64,000 bases of DNA from Rhizobium sp. Leaf306 (GCF_001423425.1 NZ_LMNX01000001.1:20970-84969); one strand, 5' to 3'. Positions 1-8,389 are shown, counted from the stretch's first letter. The notes: generated by a model not told the origin, from the letters alone. Numbers and translations: made by a program.

Positions 1-144
1 GTTACGGACGTACGGCCTTACAGGCAGGGAGGCCCGAGACAGGCTCGTGATCGCCGCAGTCAGCGACGTCTTGCCGTGGTCGACGTGACCGATCGTGCCA
101 ATGTTGACGTGAGGCTTATTGCGCTCAAACTTGCTCTTTGCCAT
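1..144 (-). CDS. tuf: Elongation factor Tu, N-terminal fragment cut by the window edge
   Basis: EF-Tu is the GTPase that delivers aminoacyl-tRNA to the ribosome. The visible N-terminus starts [20 protein letters not shown] and includes the P-loop [12 protein letters not shown], which is diagnostic. An AGGAAG ribosome binding site precedes the ATG at 144. It is the last gene of a minus-strand tRNA-Tyr, tRNA-Gly, tuf unit, a classic arrangement. After residue 33 the frame stays open, but the sequence ([15 protein letters not shown]) no longer resembles EF-Tu, where rhizobial proteins continue KYFGEF. This begins at base 45 and probably reflects a damaged sequence end, not biology. Confidence 0.9.
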   Translation of the reverse strand, partial: MAKSKFERNKPHVNIGTIGHVDHGKTSLTAAITSLSRASLPVRPYVRN

Positions 145-486
145 TGAATGCTTCCTGTGAACATAAGAGGTTGACCCGGCGACCGGGTTTGGTGTCGCCG
201 TTTAAGGCTTTCCCAAGGATTGCGCAAGACATAATTACGCCGCCGCCCCGTACAAGGGGCAGGCCGAAAGATGGCGCCCTATCTGCCTGTATTTCAAGGC
301 CTCGGCGTGTCGCCTTCCCCGTCCGCCGCCGAGATGGTCGCGTCAGAGATGGTGATGGCCTGATACGTAATCCTGACGTCCGATCCGGTTTTTGCGCGTG
401 CCGCACGTGATCAACACGAGCACAAATCGACGCGATGTTTGAATGGATCAAACCGGTCGAAAATAGAAATCATCTGTCCGGGATAT
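145..486. other. Leader and spacer between tRNA-Gly and tuf
   Basis: There is no gene here. The minus-strand transcript from the tRNAs into tuf must cross this stretch. It contains a perfect 6-bp inverted repeat (GGCGAC at 178-183 with GTCGCC at 194-199) and a small CCCC/GGGG hairpin at 246-259. Neither is followed by a T-run, so I do not call a terminator. Processing of the tRNAs from the tuf mRNA would occur here. Confidence 0.5.
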
Positions 487-560
487 TGGAGCGGGTAGCG
501 GGAATCGAACCCGCGTATTCAGCTTGGAAGGCTGCTGCTCTACCATTGAGCTATACCCGC
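487..560 (-). tRNA. tRNA-Gly (anticodon TCC)
   Basis: A complete 74-base cloverleaf on the minus strand with encoded CCA. The acceptor GCGGGTA pairs with TACCCGC, the T-arm reads GGTTCGATTCC, and the anticodon loop CTTCCAA gives TCC, decoding GGA/GGG. It lies 26 bases downstream of tRNA-Tyr and upstream of tuf, so all three are probably co-transcribed. Confidence 0.97.
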
Positions 561-586
561 GGGGGTGGTCCGATCTCGAAGACGAA

Positions 587-671
587 TGGTGGAGAGAGTT
601 GGATTTGAACCAACGTAGGCGTAGCCAACGGATTTACAGTCCGTCCCCTTTAACCACTCGGGCATCTCTCC
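587..671 (-). tRNA. tRNA-Tyr (anticodon GTA)
   Basis: An 85-base class II tRNA with the expected long variable arm, encoded CCA and acceptor GGAGAGA/TCTCTCC. The anticodon stem-loop ACGGACTGTAAATCCGT gives anticodon GTA. It is the first gene after the promoter at 738-766. Confidence 0.97.
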
Positions 672-737
672 ATTCGTCTGGATCGTTAGACCAAGTCTGC
701 TGACCGTCAGGCTTGCCGCCCCTCGGTCTGCGCCGCG

Positions 738-766
738 TATATGACGGCCTCATGTCCGTCTGTCAA
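738..766 (-). promoter_or_regulatory. Sigma-70 type promoter of the tRNA-Tyr, tRNA-Gly, tuf unit
   Basis: On the minus strand TTGACA (761-766) is followed after exactly 17 bases by CATATA (738-743). This is the best housekeeping promoter match I found in the window. It sits about 65 bases upstream of tRNA-Tyr, as expected for a stable RNA operon. Confidence 0.7.
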
Positions 767-873
767 CACGACCTCTTTGAAAAAAGGAGGAAAAAATTGG
801 ATATCGTCATGCCACCGGACGAAGGCTCGAGCGGAGGGCTTTGCCGAAACCGCGCTCCTCGATATAAGGCAGC

Positions 874-1761
874 ATGAGCACAAAAGATCCTAAAGACAAA
901 ACCGCCCGCGACACCCATTACGCGACGCTTCGCCGGAATGTTCGCGATACCAAGCGCGAACGCGGCGAGATCCCGACGCCGCAGCAGGGCCGCGTCAAAT
1001 CCAACAAGGGCGCCAAGGATTGGACGCCACCGCAGCTGCAGCCGGAACAGGTGCTGCTCTATGGTCTCCATACGGTTCGGGCTGCGATCCAGAACCCGGA
1101 GCGCAAGCTGATCAAGCTTTCGGTGACACAGAACGCCTTTATGCGACTGGAGATCGGCGAATCGAGCGAGCTGTCTTTTCCTGTCGAGTTCGTCTCGCCG
1201 CAGGATATCGACAAGGTGCTGGGTCCCGAGGCGATCCACCAGGGCGTGATGCTGGAAACGCGGCCCCTGCCCGTACGCCGGCTTGAAGCCCTTAAAGAGA
1301 GCCCGCTCCTCCTGGTACTCGACCAGGTAACGGATCCCCATAACGTCGGTGCCGTCATGCGATCGGCCGTAGCCTTCGGCGCCGGCGCACTCATCACCAC
1401 CCAGAGACATAGCCCTACCGAGTCAGGCGTGCTGGCAAAATCCGCGTCCGGCGCACTGGAACTCATCCCGTATATCCAGATCACCAACCTCGCCGACGCG
1501 CTGGAATCGATCCACAAGCTTGGTTTCCAGACGATCGGGCTTGATTCGGAAGGTCCTGCCCCGCTGGAAGGCACGTTCTCCGGTGAGCGGATTGCTTTGG
1601 TCCTCGGATCCGAGGGCAAGGGCTTGCGCCAGAAGACCCGCGAAACGGTGAATGCGTTGGCCCGGCTCGACATGCCCGGCGAGATCAAGTCGCTCAACGT
1701 CTCGAATGCCGCAGCGATTGGGCTTTACGCGACAAGGCAGCATCTCCTGAAGATCTCCTGA
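874..1761 (+). CDS. rlmB: 23S rRNA (guanosine-2'-O-)-methyltransferase RlmB / TrmH family
   Basis: A SpoU/TrmH-class methyltransferase that transfers a methyl group from SAM to the 2'-hydroxyl of a guanosine in 23S rRNA (RlmB acts at G2251 in E. coli). The protein has 295 residues: a basic N-terminal tail of about 60 residues, a substrate-binding domain starting LYGLHTVRAAI, then the knotted SPOUT domain with motifs DPHNVGAVMRSA, LVLGSEGKGLR and SLNVSNAAAIGLY. The TrmH and RlmB subtypes are hard to separate by eye. The domain order with an N-terminal L7Ae-like part favours RlmB. It stands alone, divergent from the tRNA/tuf unit. Confidence 0.88.
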   Translation: MSTKDPKDKTARDTHYATLRRNVRDTKRERGEIPTPQQGRVKSNKGAKDWTPPQLQPEQVLLYGLHTVRAAIQNPERKLIKLSVTQNAFMRLEIGESSELSFPVEFVSPQDIDKVLGPEAIHQGVMLETRPLPVRRLEALKESPLLLVLDQVTDPHNVGAVMRSAVAFGAGALITTQRHSPTESGVLAKSASGALELIPYIQITNLADALESIHKLGFQTIGLDSEGPAPLEGTFSGERIALVLGSEGKGLRQKTRETVNALARLDMPGEIKSLNVSNAAAIGLYATRQHLLKIS

Positions 1762-1863
1762 AATCACATCAGCGGCCTGACGAAAACCGTCGGGCCGCCG
1801 CGCTCCATCCTGGCGCAAGCTTTATATGAGTATTTCCTAATTATCTTAAATGGGAGAGCTTGG

Positions 1864-2565
1864 ATGGATCGCGGGACCTGGAAGCAACCTGTCATCCTGG
1901 AAATCTTCGGCCAACCGGGGCCGATCATCGTGCAAGGCACGCTGGATGCCGCTCTTATGCTGCTCAGCGGATGGCCGGCCGCACGCACAGAAGCGCATAT
2001 GGCGGCGGTGATGGCGTGCCGCGATGTGCTGACGGGCCGAAGCGTCGCGGCCCTTGCCCGCGCCGATTTCATTGAGGCCGCACTCGAGGCCGGCTTTCAT
2101 GTTCAACCGCAAACCTTTCTTGCCGATATCGATGCCGAACCAATCAAAGACGTCCCGGCCTCACTTGCGACCCTGCCGGTCTCGCCGGACCGCCTCGCCC
2201 CCCTCGCACCGTTCCGGCGCCGCCTCAGTAAGTCGCCCCGCTTACGCGGGCTTACCCTTGCTTATACCGAGCGCGATGCTGACGAACTGGATTCACTCCC
2301 GTCATATCACCACCCGGTGATTAGCTGGAGCGAGCCGCATTCCGCGGCATCGGGGGCTGGGCCGGCCAGCCCACACACACCCTGCATGCGCGAATTATTG
2401 GCAGAGCTCTCGCGGACGATCGGCATGATTGCACGGCTCGGCGCCCGACGCGCCGCGGGCGTGCTGCGACCCCAGCTTCGCCACGGAGCATCGGATCTTC
2501 CGGCCGCGGCGGATGCGCACCTTGGCAATTCCTGGACCGTCGGTCGTCAGCAACCAATGGCATAG
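1864..2565 (+). CDS. DUF982 domain protein with an unusual C-terminal extension
   Basis: Residues 1 to about 82 match the small rhizobial DUF982 family: a W..PV start, DAALMLLSGWPA, a conserved central C in AVMACRDVL, and ALARADFIEAALEAGF. The family's function is unknown and its proteins usually stop near 80 to 100 residues. This frame continues to 233 residues with a proline, arginine and alanine-rich tail I do not recognise, so the original stop may have been lost or the tail may be poorly conserved. The ATG at 1864 is supported by a GGGAGA site just upstream. The DUF982 part is secure; the tail is doubtful. Confidence 0.7.
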   Translation: MDRGTWKQPVILEIFGQPGPIIVQGTLDAALMLLSGWPAARTEAHMAAVMACRDVLTGRSVAALARADFIEAALEAGFHVQPQTFLADIDAEPIKDVPASLATLPVSPDRLAPLAPFRRRLSKSPRLRGLTLAYTERDADELDSLPSYHHPVISWSEPHSAASGAGPASPHTPCMRELLAELSRTIGMIARLGARRAAGVLRPQLRHGASDLPAAADAHLGNSWTVGRQQPMA

Positions 2566-2627
2566 GCACGGTGATGTAGAGGCGAGACGAGCTTGCGCTG
2601 CTGAAGGCAAGGCAGTAGATCGTCTTC

Positions 2628-3425
2628 ATGATGAGTATGCTTTCCATATTCGAGACGATCGCGCTCGATGCAGGCCGCACGATTCTTGAGATCCGTGACC
2701 GTGGCGCTCATACCCACTACAAGCCTGACCACTCGCCGGTGACGGAGGCCGACGAAGCCGCGGAAGCGATCATTCTCGAAGCGCTTGCGCAGCATTGGCC
2801 GGCGATCCCCGCGGTTGCAGAAGAAGCCGTCGCCGCCGGGCAGATCCCGGATATTTCCGGTGGTCGTTTCTTTCTGATCGACCCGCTCGACGGCACACGT
2901 GAATTCATCAACGGCCGCGATGACTTCACCGTCAATATTGCGCTTATCGAAAACGCCCTTCCGACCGTTGGTATCGTGTATGCTCCGGCGCTCAACGTCG
3001 GCTATGGCGGCGCACAGAACCAAGCGTCCAAGCTTTCGATCGCCCCCGATTTCATCATCGAAAACCGTCAGGCGATCCGCGCCCGCGTCATGCCACGGCG
3101 ACCCATCGCCTGTGCCAGTCGGTCCCACCGAACTGTCGAAACGGATGATTTCCTGGCGCAATACGGCGACCTCGAAACCCTTTCCGTCGGTTCATCGCTG
3201 AAATTCGGTCTGCTGGCGGAAGGTGCCGCCGACATCTATCCGCGGTTCGGCCGGACGATGGAATGGGACACGGCAGCAGGAGATGCGGTCTTGCGCGCCG
3301 CCGGTGGCAAGACCTGCGCTATCGACGGACACCCGCTCCGGTACGGCAAGGTCGGTCGATCGGATGAGACTGATTTCGCCAATGGCGACTTCATCGCGAC
3401 CGGCGCATCGGTTGATGCACTGTAG
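2628..3425 (+). CDS. cysQ: 3'(2'),5'-bisphosphate nucleotidase CysQ
   Basis: A member of the inositol monophosphatase-like, lithium-sensitive, Mg-dependent phosphatases. CysQ hydrolyses 3'-phosphoadenosine-5'-phosphate to AMP and so recycles the by-product of sulfate assimilation. The 265 residues carry PVTEADEAAE, then the metal-binding block DPLDGTREFINGRDDFTVNIA, and the C-terminal WDTAAGDAVLRAAGG. EFINGRDDF distinguishes CysQ from inositol monophosphatase. Three in-frame ATG codons (2628, 2631, 2637) make the exact start uncertain by a few residues. A hairpin separates it from the convergent RTX gene. Confidence 0.92.
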   Translation: MMSMLSIFETIALDAGRTILEIRDRGAHTHYKPDHSPVTEADEAAEAIILEALAQHWPAIPAVAEEAVAAGQIPDISGGRFFLIDPLDGTREFINGRDDFTVNIALIENALPTVGIVYAPALNVGYGGAQNQASKLSIAPDFIIENRQAIRARVMPRRPIACASRSHRTVETDDFLAQYGDLETLSVGSSLKFGLLAEGAADIYPRFGRTMEWDTAAGDAVLRAAGGKTCAIDGHPLRYGKVGRSDETDFANGDFIATGASVDAL

Positions 3426-3445
3426 TTTACGAGTTCTGTCGACCA

Positions 3446-3480
3446 CGAAAAAAGGCGCCTCCTTTCAGAAGCGCCTTCCT
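3446..3480 (-). terminator. Rho-independent terminator of the RTX gene
   Basis: The arms AAGGCGC (3452-3458) and GCGCCTT (3471-3477) form a perfect stem. Read on the minus strand, it is followed by a run of T, fitting termination of the minus-strand RTX gene. The same hairpin may also end the convergent cysQ transcript, though without a good T-run on that strand. Confidence 0.75.
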
Positions 3481-3496
3481 AAAACAGCTCGATATC

Positions 3497-4534
3497 TCAG
3501 AGGAAGAAATCGCTGTCGTACATTTTGGTCTGGCCCGCGATCTTGATCTGGAAGTCGGCATAACCGTCGCCGTTCACATCGCCTGAGACGATGCCGCCGC
3601 TAAAGCGCAACTCGCCCGCCTCGCCCGAAAAGCCTTTCGAACCGATGAAATCGAAGGACTGATTGCCGCCGAAGGTCGTATCCGCGTCGATCGACCGGAG
3701 ATCGATATAATCGTCTTCTGCGCGGCTGAAGTCCAAGATGATGTCGCGGCTGCTGTTTGCCTTGGAGTCTGCGATCGAGGTGAACACGAACATATCGGCG
3801 CCCGATCCACCATAGAGATGGTCGTTGCCGGATCCGCCGTAAAGCTTGTCGTTGCCGCTGCCGCCGTAGAGGTCGTCGTTACCGGCGCCGCCGTAGAGCG
3901 TGTCATTACCGCCCTTGCCGTCGATCAAGTCGTTTCCATCATCGCCCCAAAGCTTGTTTGCGCCTGATGAGCCGTAGATCTTGTCGCTCGCACCGGTCCC
4001 GATGGCATTCTCGATGCTGACGAGCGTCTCTTTGTAACTGGTTCCGAGCGTCTGCGCCGAGCCCTTGCCGAGATCGATGGCGACGCCGAGACCGGCCAGA
4101 TCATCATCCTCGTCCTGCGTCTCATAGCTGATCGTATCGGTCCCCGAGCCACCGTTGAAATAGTTGCGATAGCCGACCGAGAAGAAGGCGTCATTGCCCG
4201 TCTCGCCGTAATAGTCGCTGTGATAGGTGGAGACTTCGAAAGAGTCGTTGCCGCTGCCGGCATAGACGACATCATAGAGCTTGCTCGACGTCGAAAATCC
4301 TGTTGCGACGTAGCTGTCGTTGCCGGAGCCGAGATCGATCTTGTTGCCGCCTTCGAAGGAATTTCGCACCAAATCGTCGTCAGCGCCTGCATAAACCGTG
4401 TTGAAACCACCGTATTTGCCGACAAGGTTGAGGAAGATCCGGTCATCGCCGCCATAGGTGTAGACGGTAAGATCAGAATCGTAATCATCCTGGTAGACGG
4501 TGTTGTCGTAATCGTTGCCGTAGAATGTGGGCAT
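3497..4534 (-). CDS. RTX (haemolysin-type calcium-binding) secreted protein
   Basis: A 345-residue acidic, glycine and aspartate-rich protein. The middle holds consecutive calcium-binding nonapeptides of the type GGAGNDDLY, GGSGNDKLY and GGSGNDHLY. They are followed by GGSGADMFVFTS and a C-terminal region with SGDVNGDGYADFQI, as in serralysin C-termini. The end DSDFFL is compatible with an uncleaved type I secretion signal. There is no N-terminal signal peptide and no enzymatic domain that I can see. The ATG at 4534 is chosen for its GGAGGA site 5 bases upstream. No type I secretion genes are nearby. A role in the extracellular matrix or surface is inference. Confidence 0.85.
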   Translation of the reverse strand: MPTFYGNDYDNTVYQDDYDSDLTVYTYGGDDRIFLNLVGKYGGFNTVYAGADDDLVRNSFEGGNKIDLGSGNDSYVATGFSTSSKLYDVVYAGSGNDSFEVSTYHSDYYGETGNDAFFSVGYRNYFNGGSGTDTISYETQDEDDDLAGLGVAIDLGKGSAQTLGTSYKETLVSIENAIGTGASDKIYGSSGANKLWGDDGNDLIDGKGGNDTLYGGAGNDDLYGGSGNDKLYGGSGNDHLYGGSGADMFVFTSIADSKANSSRDIILDFSRAEDDYIDLRSIDADTTFGGNQSFDFIGSKGFSGEAGELRFSGGIVSGDVNGDGYADFQIKIAGQTKMYDSDFFL

Positions 4535-4732
4535 CCGTTTCCTCCGGTCCGCTCCTGGCATGAGAATCGCCGCGGATTGCTGTGCTTATGCTAGACTACG
4601 AATCCTGACGGAATCCGTAATATCCCGTTGTCTGCCATTCAGGTTCGTTAACGCGCAATGGCCGCCTTCGTCATCCCCTCGCTTCGACGCTTTATCTCAA
4701 TCAGATCAAGTACCACGTTGAAAAATCTTTGC

Positions 4733-4757
4733 GGAACCTCTTTGATTTCCATGGGTT
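4733..4757 (+). promoter_or_regulatory. Candidate EcfG/RpoE2-type general stress promoter
   Basis: GGAAC (4733-4737) is followed after 18 bases by TT (4756-4757), in the form GGAAC-N16-GGTT. The alphaproteobacterial general stress sigma factor EcfG (RpoE2 in Sinorhizobium) recognises GGAAC-N16/17-cGTT. The site lies 27 bases upstream of the DUF4142 start with a clear AGGAGA in between. Confidence 0.55.
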
Positions 4758-4783
4758 GGTAGGGCTCACAGGAGATACCGACC

Positions 4784-5311
4784 ATGAAAAAAACAATTCT
4801 CACCGCAGCATTTCTCATGACCGCAACGGCAGCTTTCGCGCAGTCGGCTGCAGAAAGCACCGGCGCAAACTCGGTTCTGGGTCGCGCTCCGACCACCGCA
4901 GACTTTATCATGCAGGCGTCTGCGAGCGGTATGTACGAGATCGAGTCGAGCAAGCTCGCACTGACCAAGGGCGACGACGCCACCAAGAAATTTGCGCAGC
5001 AGATGATTACAGACCATGAAAAGGCTTCTGCCGAACTCAAGGCGCTGATCGACAGCGGCAAGGTCCAGGGCAATCCTGTCACGGCATTGACCGAAGATGA
5101 CAAGGAAGATGTCGACGAGCTGGCAAAGCTTGAAGGTGCCGATTTCATCGAGGAATATTTCGACGATCAGGTCGAAGCACATGAAGACGCGGTAGACCTC
5201 TTCAAGCGCTACGCTGAAGAAGGTGAAAATGCCGATCTGAAGGCCTTTGCCGCGAAGACACTTCCGGCCCTCGAGCATCACTACAAGATGGCACAGGACA
5301 TGGATAAGTAA
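4784..5311 (+). CDS. DUF4142 family exported protein
   Basis: 175 residues with an obvious Sec signal peptide (MKKTILTAAFLMTATAAFAQ, cleavage about residue 20) and a helical DUF4142 domain of ferritin-like appearance. Typical elements are DFIMQASASGMYEIESSKLAL, KKFAQQMITDHEKAS and the C-terminal HHYKMAQDM. The protein is expected in the periplasm. The family's biochemical role is unknown, but its members are often stress-induced, which agrees with the EcfG-like promoter directly upstream. AGGAGA precedes the ATG. A strong terminator follows, so it is monocistronic. Confidence 0.88.
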   Translation: MKKTILTAAFLMTATAAFAQSAAESTGANSVLGRAPTTADFIMQASASGMYEIESSKLALTKGDDATKKFAQQMITDHEKASAELKALIDSGKVQGNPVTALTEDDKEDVDELAKLEGADFIEEYFDDQVEAHEDAVDLFKRYAEEGENADLKAFAAKTLPALEHHYKMAQDMDK

Positions 5312-5348
5312 GAACTACCCTTCCACAACTGCCATACTCTAAAGAGAC

Positions 5349-5378
5349 AGCCGCCCGATTCGTCGAGGCGGCTTTTTC
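5349..5378 (+). terminator. Rho-independent terminator after the DUF4142 gene
   Basis: A perfect stem AGCCGCC (5349-5355) / GGCGGCT (5367-5373) with an 11-base loop, followed by TTTTT. It lies 38 bases after the stop codon. Confidence 0.85.
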
Positions 5379-5503
5379 TGTTGCTTCGCCCTCAGACCCC
5401 ACTCCCCGGAGGTTCGTTGGAAGCTTACTGAGCAGCGAACCGTCAAACGGATGGTTTTGAAAACGCGAGATAGCGACGCACGAAGGATGCATTGACGTTT
5501 CCG

Positions 5504-5788
5504 TCAGGCCTCAACCGCTGCGTCACGCTTCTTCTTGCCGTCCAGTAACTGAGCGAAGAGTTCGGCCTGTCTTTCGGTTGCTGCTCGGATCGCATTGAGC
5601 TGCAAAAGCATGCTGCCAAACGCTGCGACGAGCACAGAGCCGATGAAGGCGGGTGCCGCCCAAGGCAGTGCTGCCAAGAGCGCGAGCAGGGCATAGGACC
5701 CCTGCCCGGCGCTGGCAATCAGCGCCACGAGGGCGCAGACCACCAGAACGATCCCGATCCAGCCAATCCACATCAAGACTTTTCCCAT
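5504..5788 (-). CDS. Small two-helix membrane protein of unknown function
   Basis: 94 residues. A GGGGAGA site just upstream of the ATG at 5788 sets the start. There are two hydrophobic segments, roughly residues 5-27 (IGWIGIVLVVCALVALIAS) and 33-62, then an amphipathic charged C-terminus (AIRAATERQAELFAQLLDG, KKKRDAAVEA) that could form a short coiled coil in the cytoplasm. I do not recognise a family. It is flanked by the convergent DUF4142 gene and by tRNA-Thr on the same strand. Confidence 0.65.
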   Translation of the reverse strand: MGKVLMWIGWIGIVLVVCALVALIASAGQGSYALLALLAALPWAAPAFIGSVLVAAFGSMLLQLNAIRAATERQAELFAQLLDGKKKRDAAVEA

Positions 5789-5956
5789 CAGTCTCCCCTT
5801 AAATTTAAGAGATCCTGACAGAGCGCATTCCATGTTGCAAGGATTGGCCGGCACGAGAAGATATGCCGGAAAGACAACGGAGCGACGTGCGTCACACCCT
5901 GCTCTCCTCAGCCCGAGAAAAGCATGATCAACCGATCAAAATGAATGGGATAGAAG

Positions 5957-6032
<76 letters not shown>

Positions 6033-6045
6033 ACTTCTGGGGGTG

Positions 6046-6073
6046 GAATTACCAGATTCTGATTTCGTGTAAA
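6046..6073 (-). promoter_or_regulatory. Possible promoter of tRNA-Thr
   Basis: On the minus strand TTTACA (6068-6073) and TAATTC (6046-6051) are separated by 16 bases and end 14 bases before the tRNA. The match is imperfect in both boxes; position is the main support. Confidence 0.35.
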
Positions 6074-6293
6074 GCGAAAATTCCGTTGATCGCGATAAAC
6101 ACTTTCGAGAAACGAGATACTCGTGGTCTACCCGCAGCCGGAATGGCTGACGAAGTACCGACGCTGCACGGAAGCGGCTTGTTCGTCCTGTCGTTTCTCC
6201 TATAGCTACCTGCTGGAAGCCGTATGTTGACGATGCGGTGTTTCAGACTTGTATTCCCTGGGCGCATGTCCGCGTCACACCAAAGGCCTTCCC

Positions 6294-7067
6294 ATGTCGA
6301 TCGCGACCGAAAAGCTCGCATTCATCGCCTCAACGGCACCCGATGCCGAGGCAGCGTTTGACGAGCTGACCCGGCTTTATGGAAACGTTCCCCTGGTGGA
6401 GGCCGACGTGGTCGTGGCCTTGGGTGGTGACGGTCTCATGCTGCAAACGCTGCACGAGACCATGCATATCGGCAAAAGGGTCTACGGCATGAACCGAGGC
6501 TCGGTCGGCTTTCTGATGAACGATTTCGAAAAGGTCGATCTTCCCGACCGAATCGCGCGTGCCGTCGAAAACGAGTTTCACCCGCTAAAGATGACGGCGA
6601 CCGATGCCTGGGGTGCGATATCCCACTCGCTCGCGATCAACGAGGTCTACCTGTTCCGCCAATCCTATCAGGCCGCGAAGCTGAAGGTGGTGGTCGATGG
6701 GCACACAAGGCTGGAGGAACTGATCTGCGACGGCCTGATGGTCGCGACGCCTGCCGGCTCCACCGCCTACAATCTGTCGGCGCACGGGCCGATCCTGCCG
6801 CTGGAGGCGCCGCTTCTGGCGATGACGCCCGTCAGTGCGTTTCGTCCGCGTCGCTGGCGCGGTGCGCTTTTGCCAAACCGTGTCTGCGTCGACATCGAGA
6901 TTCTTGAGCCGGAAAAGCGACCGGTCAACGCGGTCGCCGACAATACCGAGGTGAAATCCGTCATCCATATCCGCATCGCGCAATCAACTGAACTGACGGC
7001 ACGGCTTCTATCGGATCCCGACCATTCCTGGTCTGACCGGATCTTGGCCGAGCAGTTCAACGACTGA
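6294..7067 (+). CDS. nadK: NAD kinase
   Basis: Phosphorylates NAD+ at the 2'-hydroxyl of its adenosine ribose to give NADP+, the only route to NADP. The 257 residues hold the hallmark GGDG in VVALGGDGLMLQTL (about residues 38-51), NRGSVGFLMN, and the substrate loop DGLMVATPAGSTAYNLSAHG. The ATG at 6294 (MSIATEKLAFIAS) is chosen because family members start there and AAAGG lies upstream. It stands alone and converges with prfB across a shared terminator. Confidence 0.95.
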   Translation: MSIATEKLAFIASTAPDAEAAFDELTRLYGNVPLVEADVVVALGGDGLMLQTLHETMHIGKRVYGMNRGSVGFLMNDFEKVDLPDRIARAVENEFHPLKMTATDAWGAISHSLAINEVYLFRQSYQAAKLKVVVDGHTRLEELICDGLMVATPAGSTAYNLSAHGPILPLEAPLLAMTPVSAFRPRRWRGALLPNRVCVDIEILEPEKRPVNAVADNTEVKSVIHIRIAQSTELTARLLSDPDHSWSDRILAEQFND

Positions 7068-7086
7068 CAACCACCCCATGAAACGC

Positions 7087-7116
7087 AAACGGCCGGATCG
7101 CGAGATCCGGCCGTTT
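7087..7116. terminator. Bidirectional terminator between nadK and prfB
   Basis: A perfect 13-bp stem (7087-7099 with 7104-7116) closed by a GCGA tetraloop. Both strands end the stem in TTT, so it can serve nadK on the plus strand and prfB on the minus strand. Confidence 0.85.
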
Positions 7117-7139
7117 GTGATTCGTGATGCGTCCAAACC

Positions 7140-8268
7140 TTACTCGGCTTCGGCGCCAAGATCGGGCTTGCCGCTGATGCGGTGTGCGAGGGCTGCTTCC
7201 ATGAACTCGTTGAGTTCGCCGTCGAGAACGTCGCTGGGTGCCGTGCTTTCGACACCGGTGCGCAGGTCCTTCACCAGCTGGTATGGCTGCAGAACGTAGG
7301 AGCGGATCTGGTGGCCCCAGCCGATGTCGCTCTTCGAAGCGGCTTCCGCATTGGCGGCCGCTTCGCGCTTCATCAGTTCCGCTTCATACATACGGGCGCG
7401 TAGCATGTCCCACGCCTTGGCGCGGTTCTTGTGCTGCGAGCGTTCCTGCTGGCAGGCGACAACAATACCGGACGGAATGTGCGTGATACGCACGGCCGAG
7501 TCGGTGGTGTTGACGTGCTGCCCGCCGGCACCCGACGAACGATAGGTGTCGATGCGGCAATCGCTCTCGTTGATCTCGATGTTGATCGAGTCGTCGACCA
7601 CAGGATAGACCCAGATCGACGAGAACGACGTGTGGCGGCGTGCCGCGCTGTCGTAGGGCGAAATGCGCACCAGGCGATGGACGCCCGACTCGGTCTTCAA
7701 CCAGCCGAACGCATTGTGTCCCTTGACGAGTATAGTCGCGGACTTGATGCCGGCCTCTTCGCCATCGTGCACTTCCAAGAGCTCGACCTTGTAGCCCTGG
7801 CGCTCGGCCCAGCGGGTGTACATCCGCAGCAGAATGTTCGCCCAGTCCTGGCTTTCCGTGCCACCGGCACCGGAATGCACTTCGACATAGGTATCGTTGC
7901 TGTCTGCCTCGCCCGAAAGCATCGCTTCCACCTGACGGCGGTTGGCTTCAGTGCGCAACGTCTTCAGCGCTTCCTCGGCCTCTTTAACGATCGAGTCGTC
8001 GCCCTCGTCTTCCCCCATCGCGATGAGTTCGACATTGTCGTTGAGCTGCTGATCGAGCGCTCGCACGCCGTTGATGCTGTCATCCAGCTGCTGACGCTCG
8101 CGCATCAGCTTCTGCGCTTCGGAGGCGTCGTTCCAGAGGTTTGGATCCTCTGCCTTGTTGTTCAACCAGTCCAGTCGTCTTACCGCCTGGTCCCAGTCAA
8201 AGATGCCTCCTCAGCAGGCTTATGGCCTGCTTGATTTCGTCGGTTACGTTGATGATTTCCGCGCGCAT
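7140..8268 (-). CDS. prfB: Peptide chain release factor 2, with programmed +1 frameshift
   Basis: RF2 ends translation at UGA and UAA. The zero frame starts at ATG 8268 ([19 protein letters not shown]) and reaches an in-frame TGA at 8197-8199 after 23 codons. The stop context AGG AGG CAT CTT TGA C is the classic RF2 frameshift site: an internal Shine-Dalgarno, a slippery CTT and TGA followed by C. Skipping one base resumes at GAC TGG GAC and continues 352 codons, giving 375 residues in total. The body has [15 protein letters not shown] with the catalytic GGQ, and SPY in place of the usual SPF recognition tripeptide. A naive call would start at the TTG at 8165 and lose the N-terminus. Confidence 0.95.
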
Positions 8269-8389
8269 GGCGTAATGCTTCTCTCGTCTTTTCGTTGTTG
8301 ACCGAAGTTGCGGTGGACATAGTTGCGCCGGCCCCGGAAGTAAACCCCGGGCCGGCGCGTCGATGTCCTAGAGGACGTCAGTATGAGGA

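Noticed and set aside
3446..3480. Terminator assigned to cysQ
   Set aside because: On the plus strand the stem is not followed by a T-run; the minus-strand RTX gene fits better.
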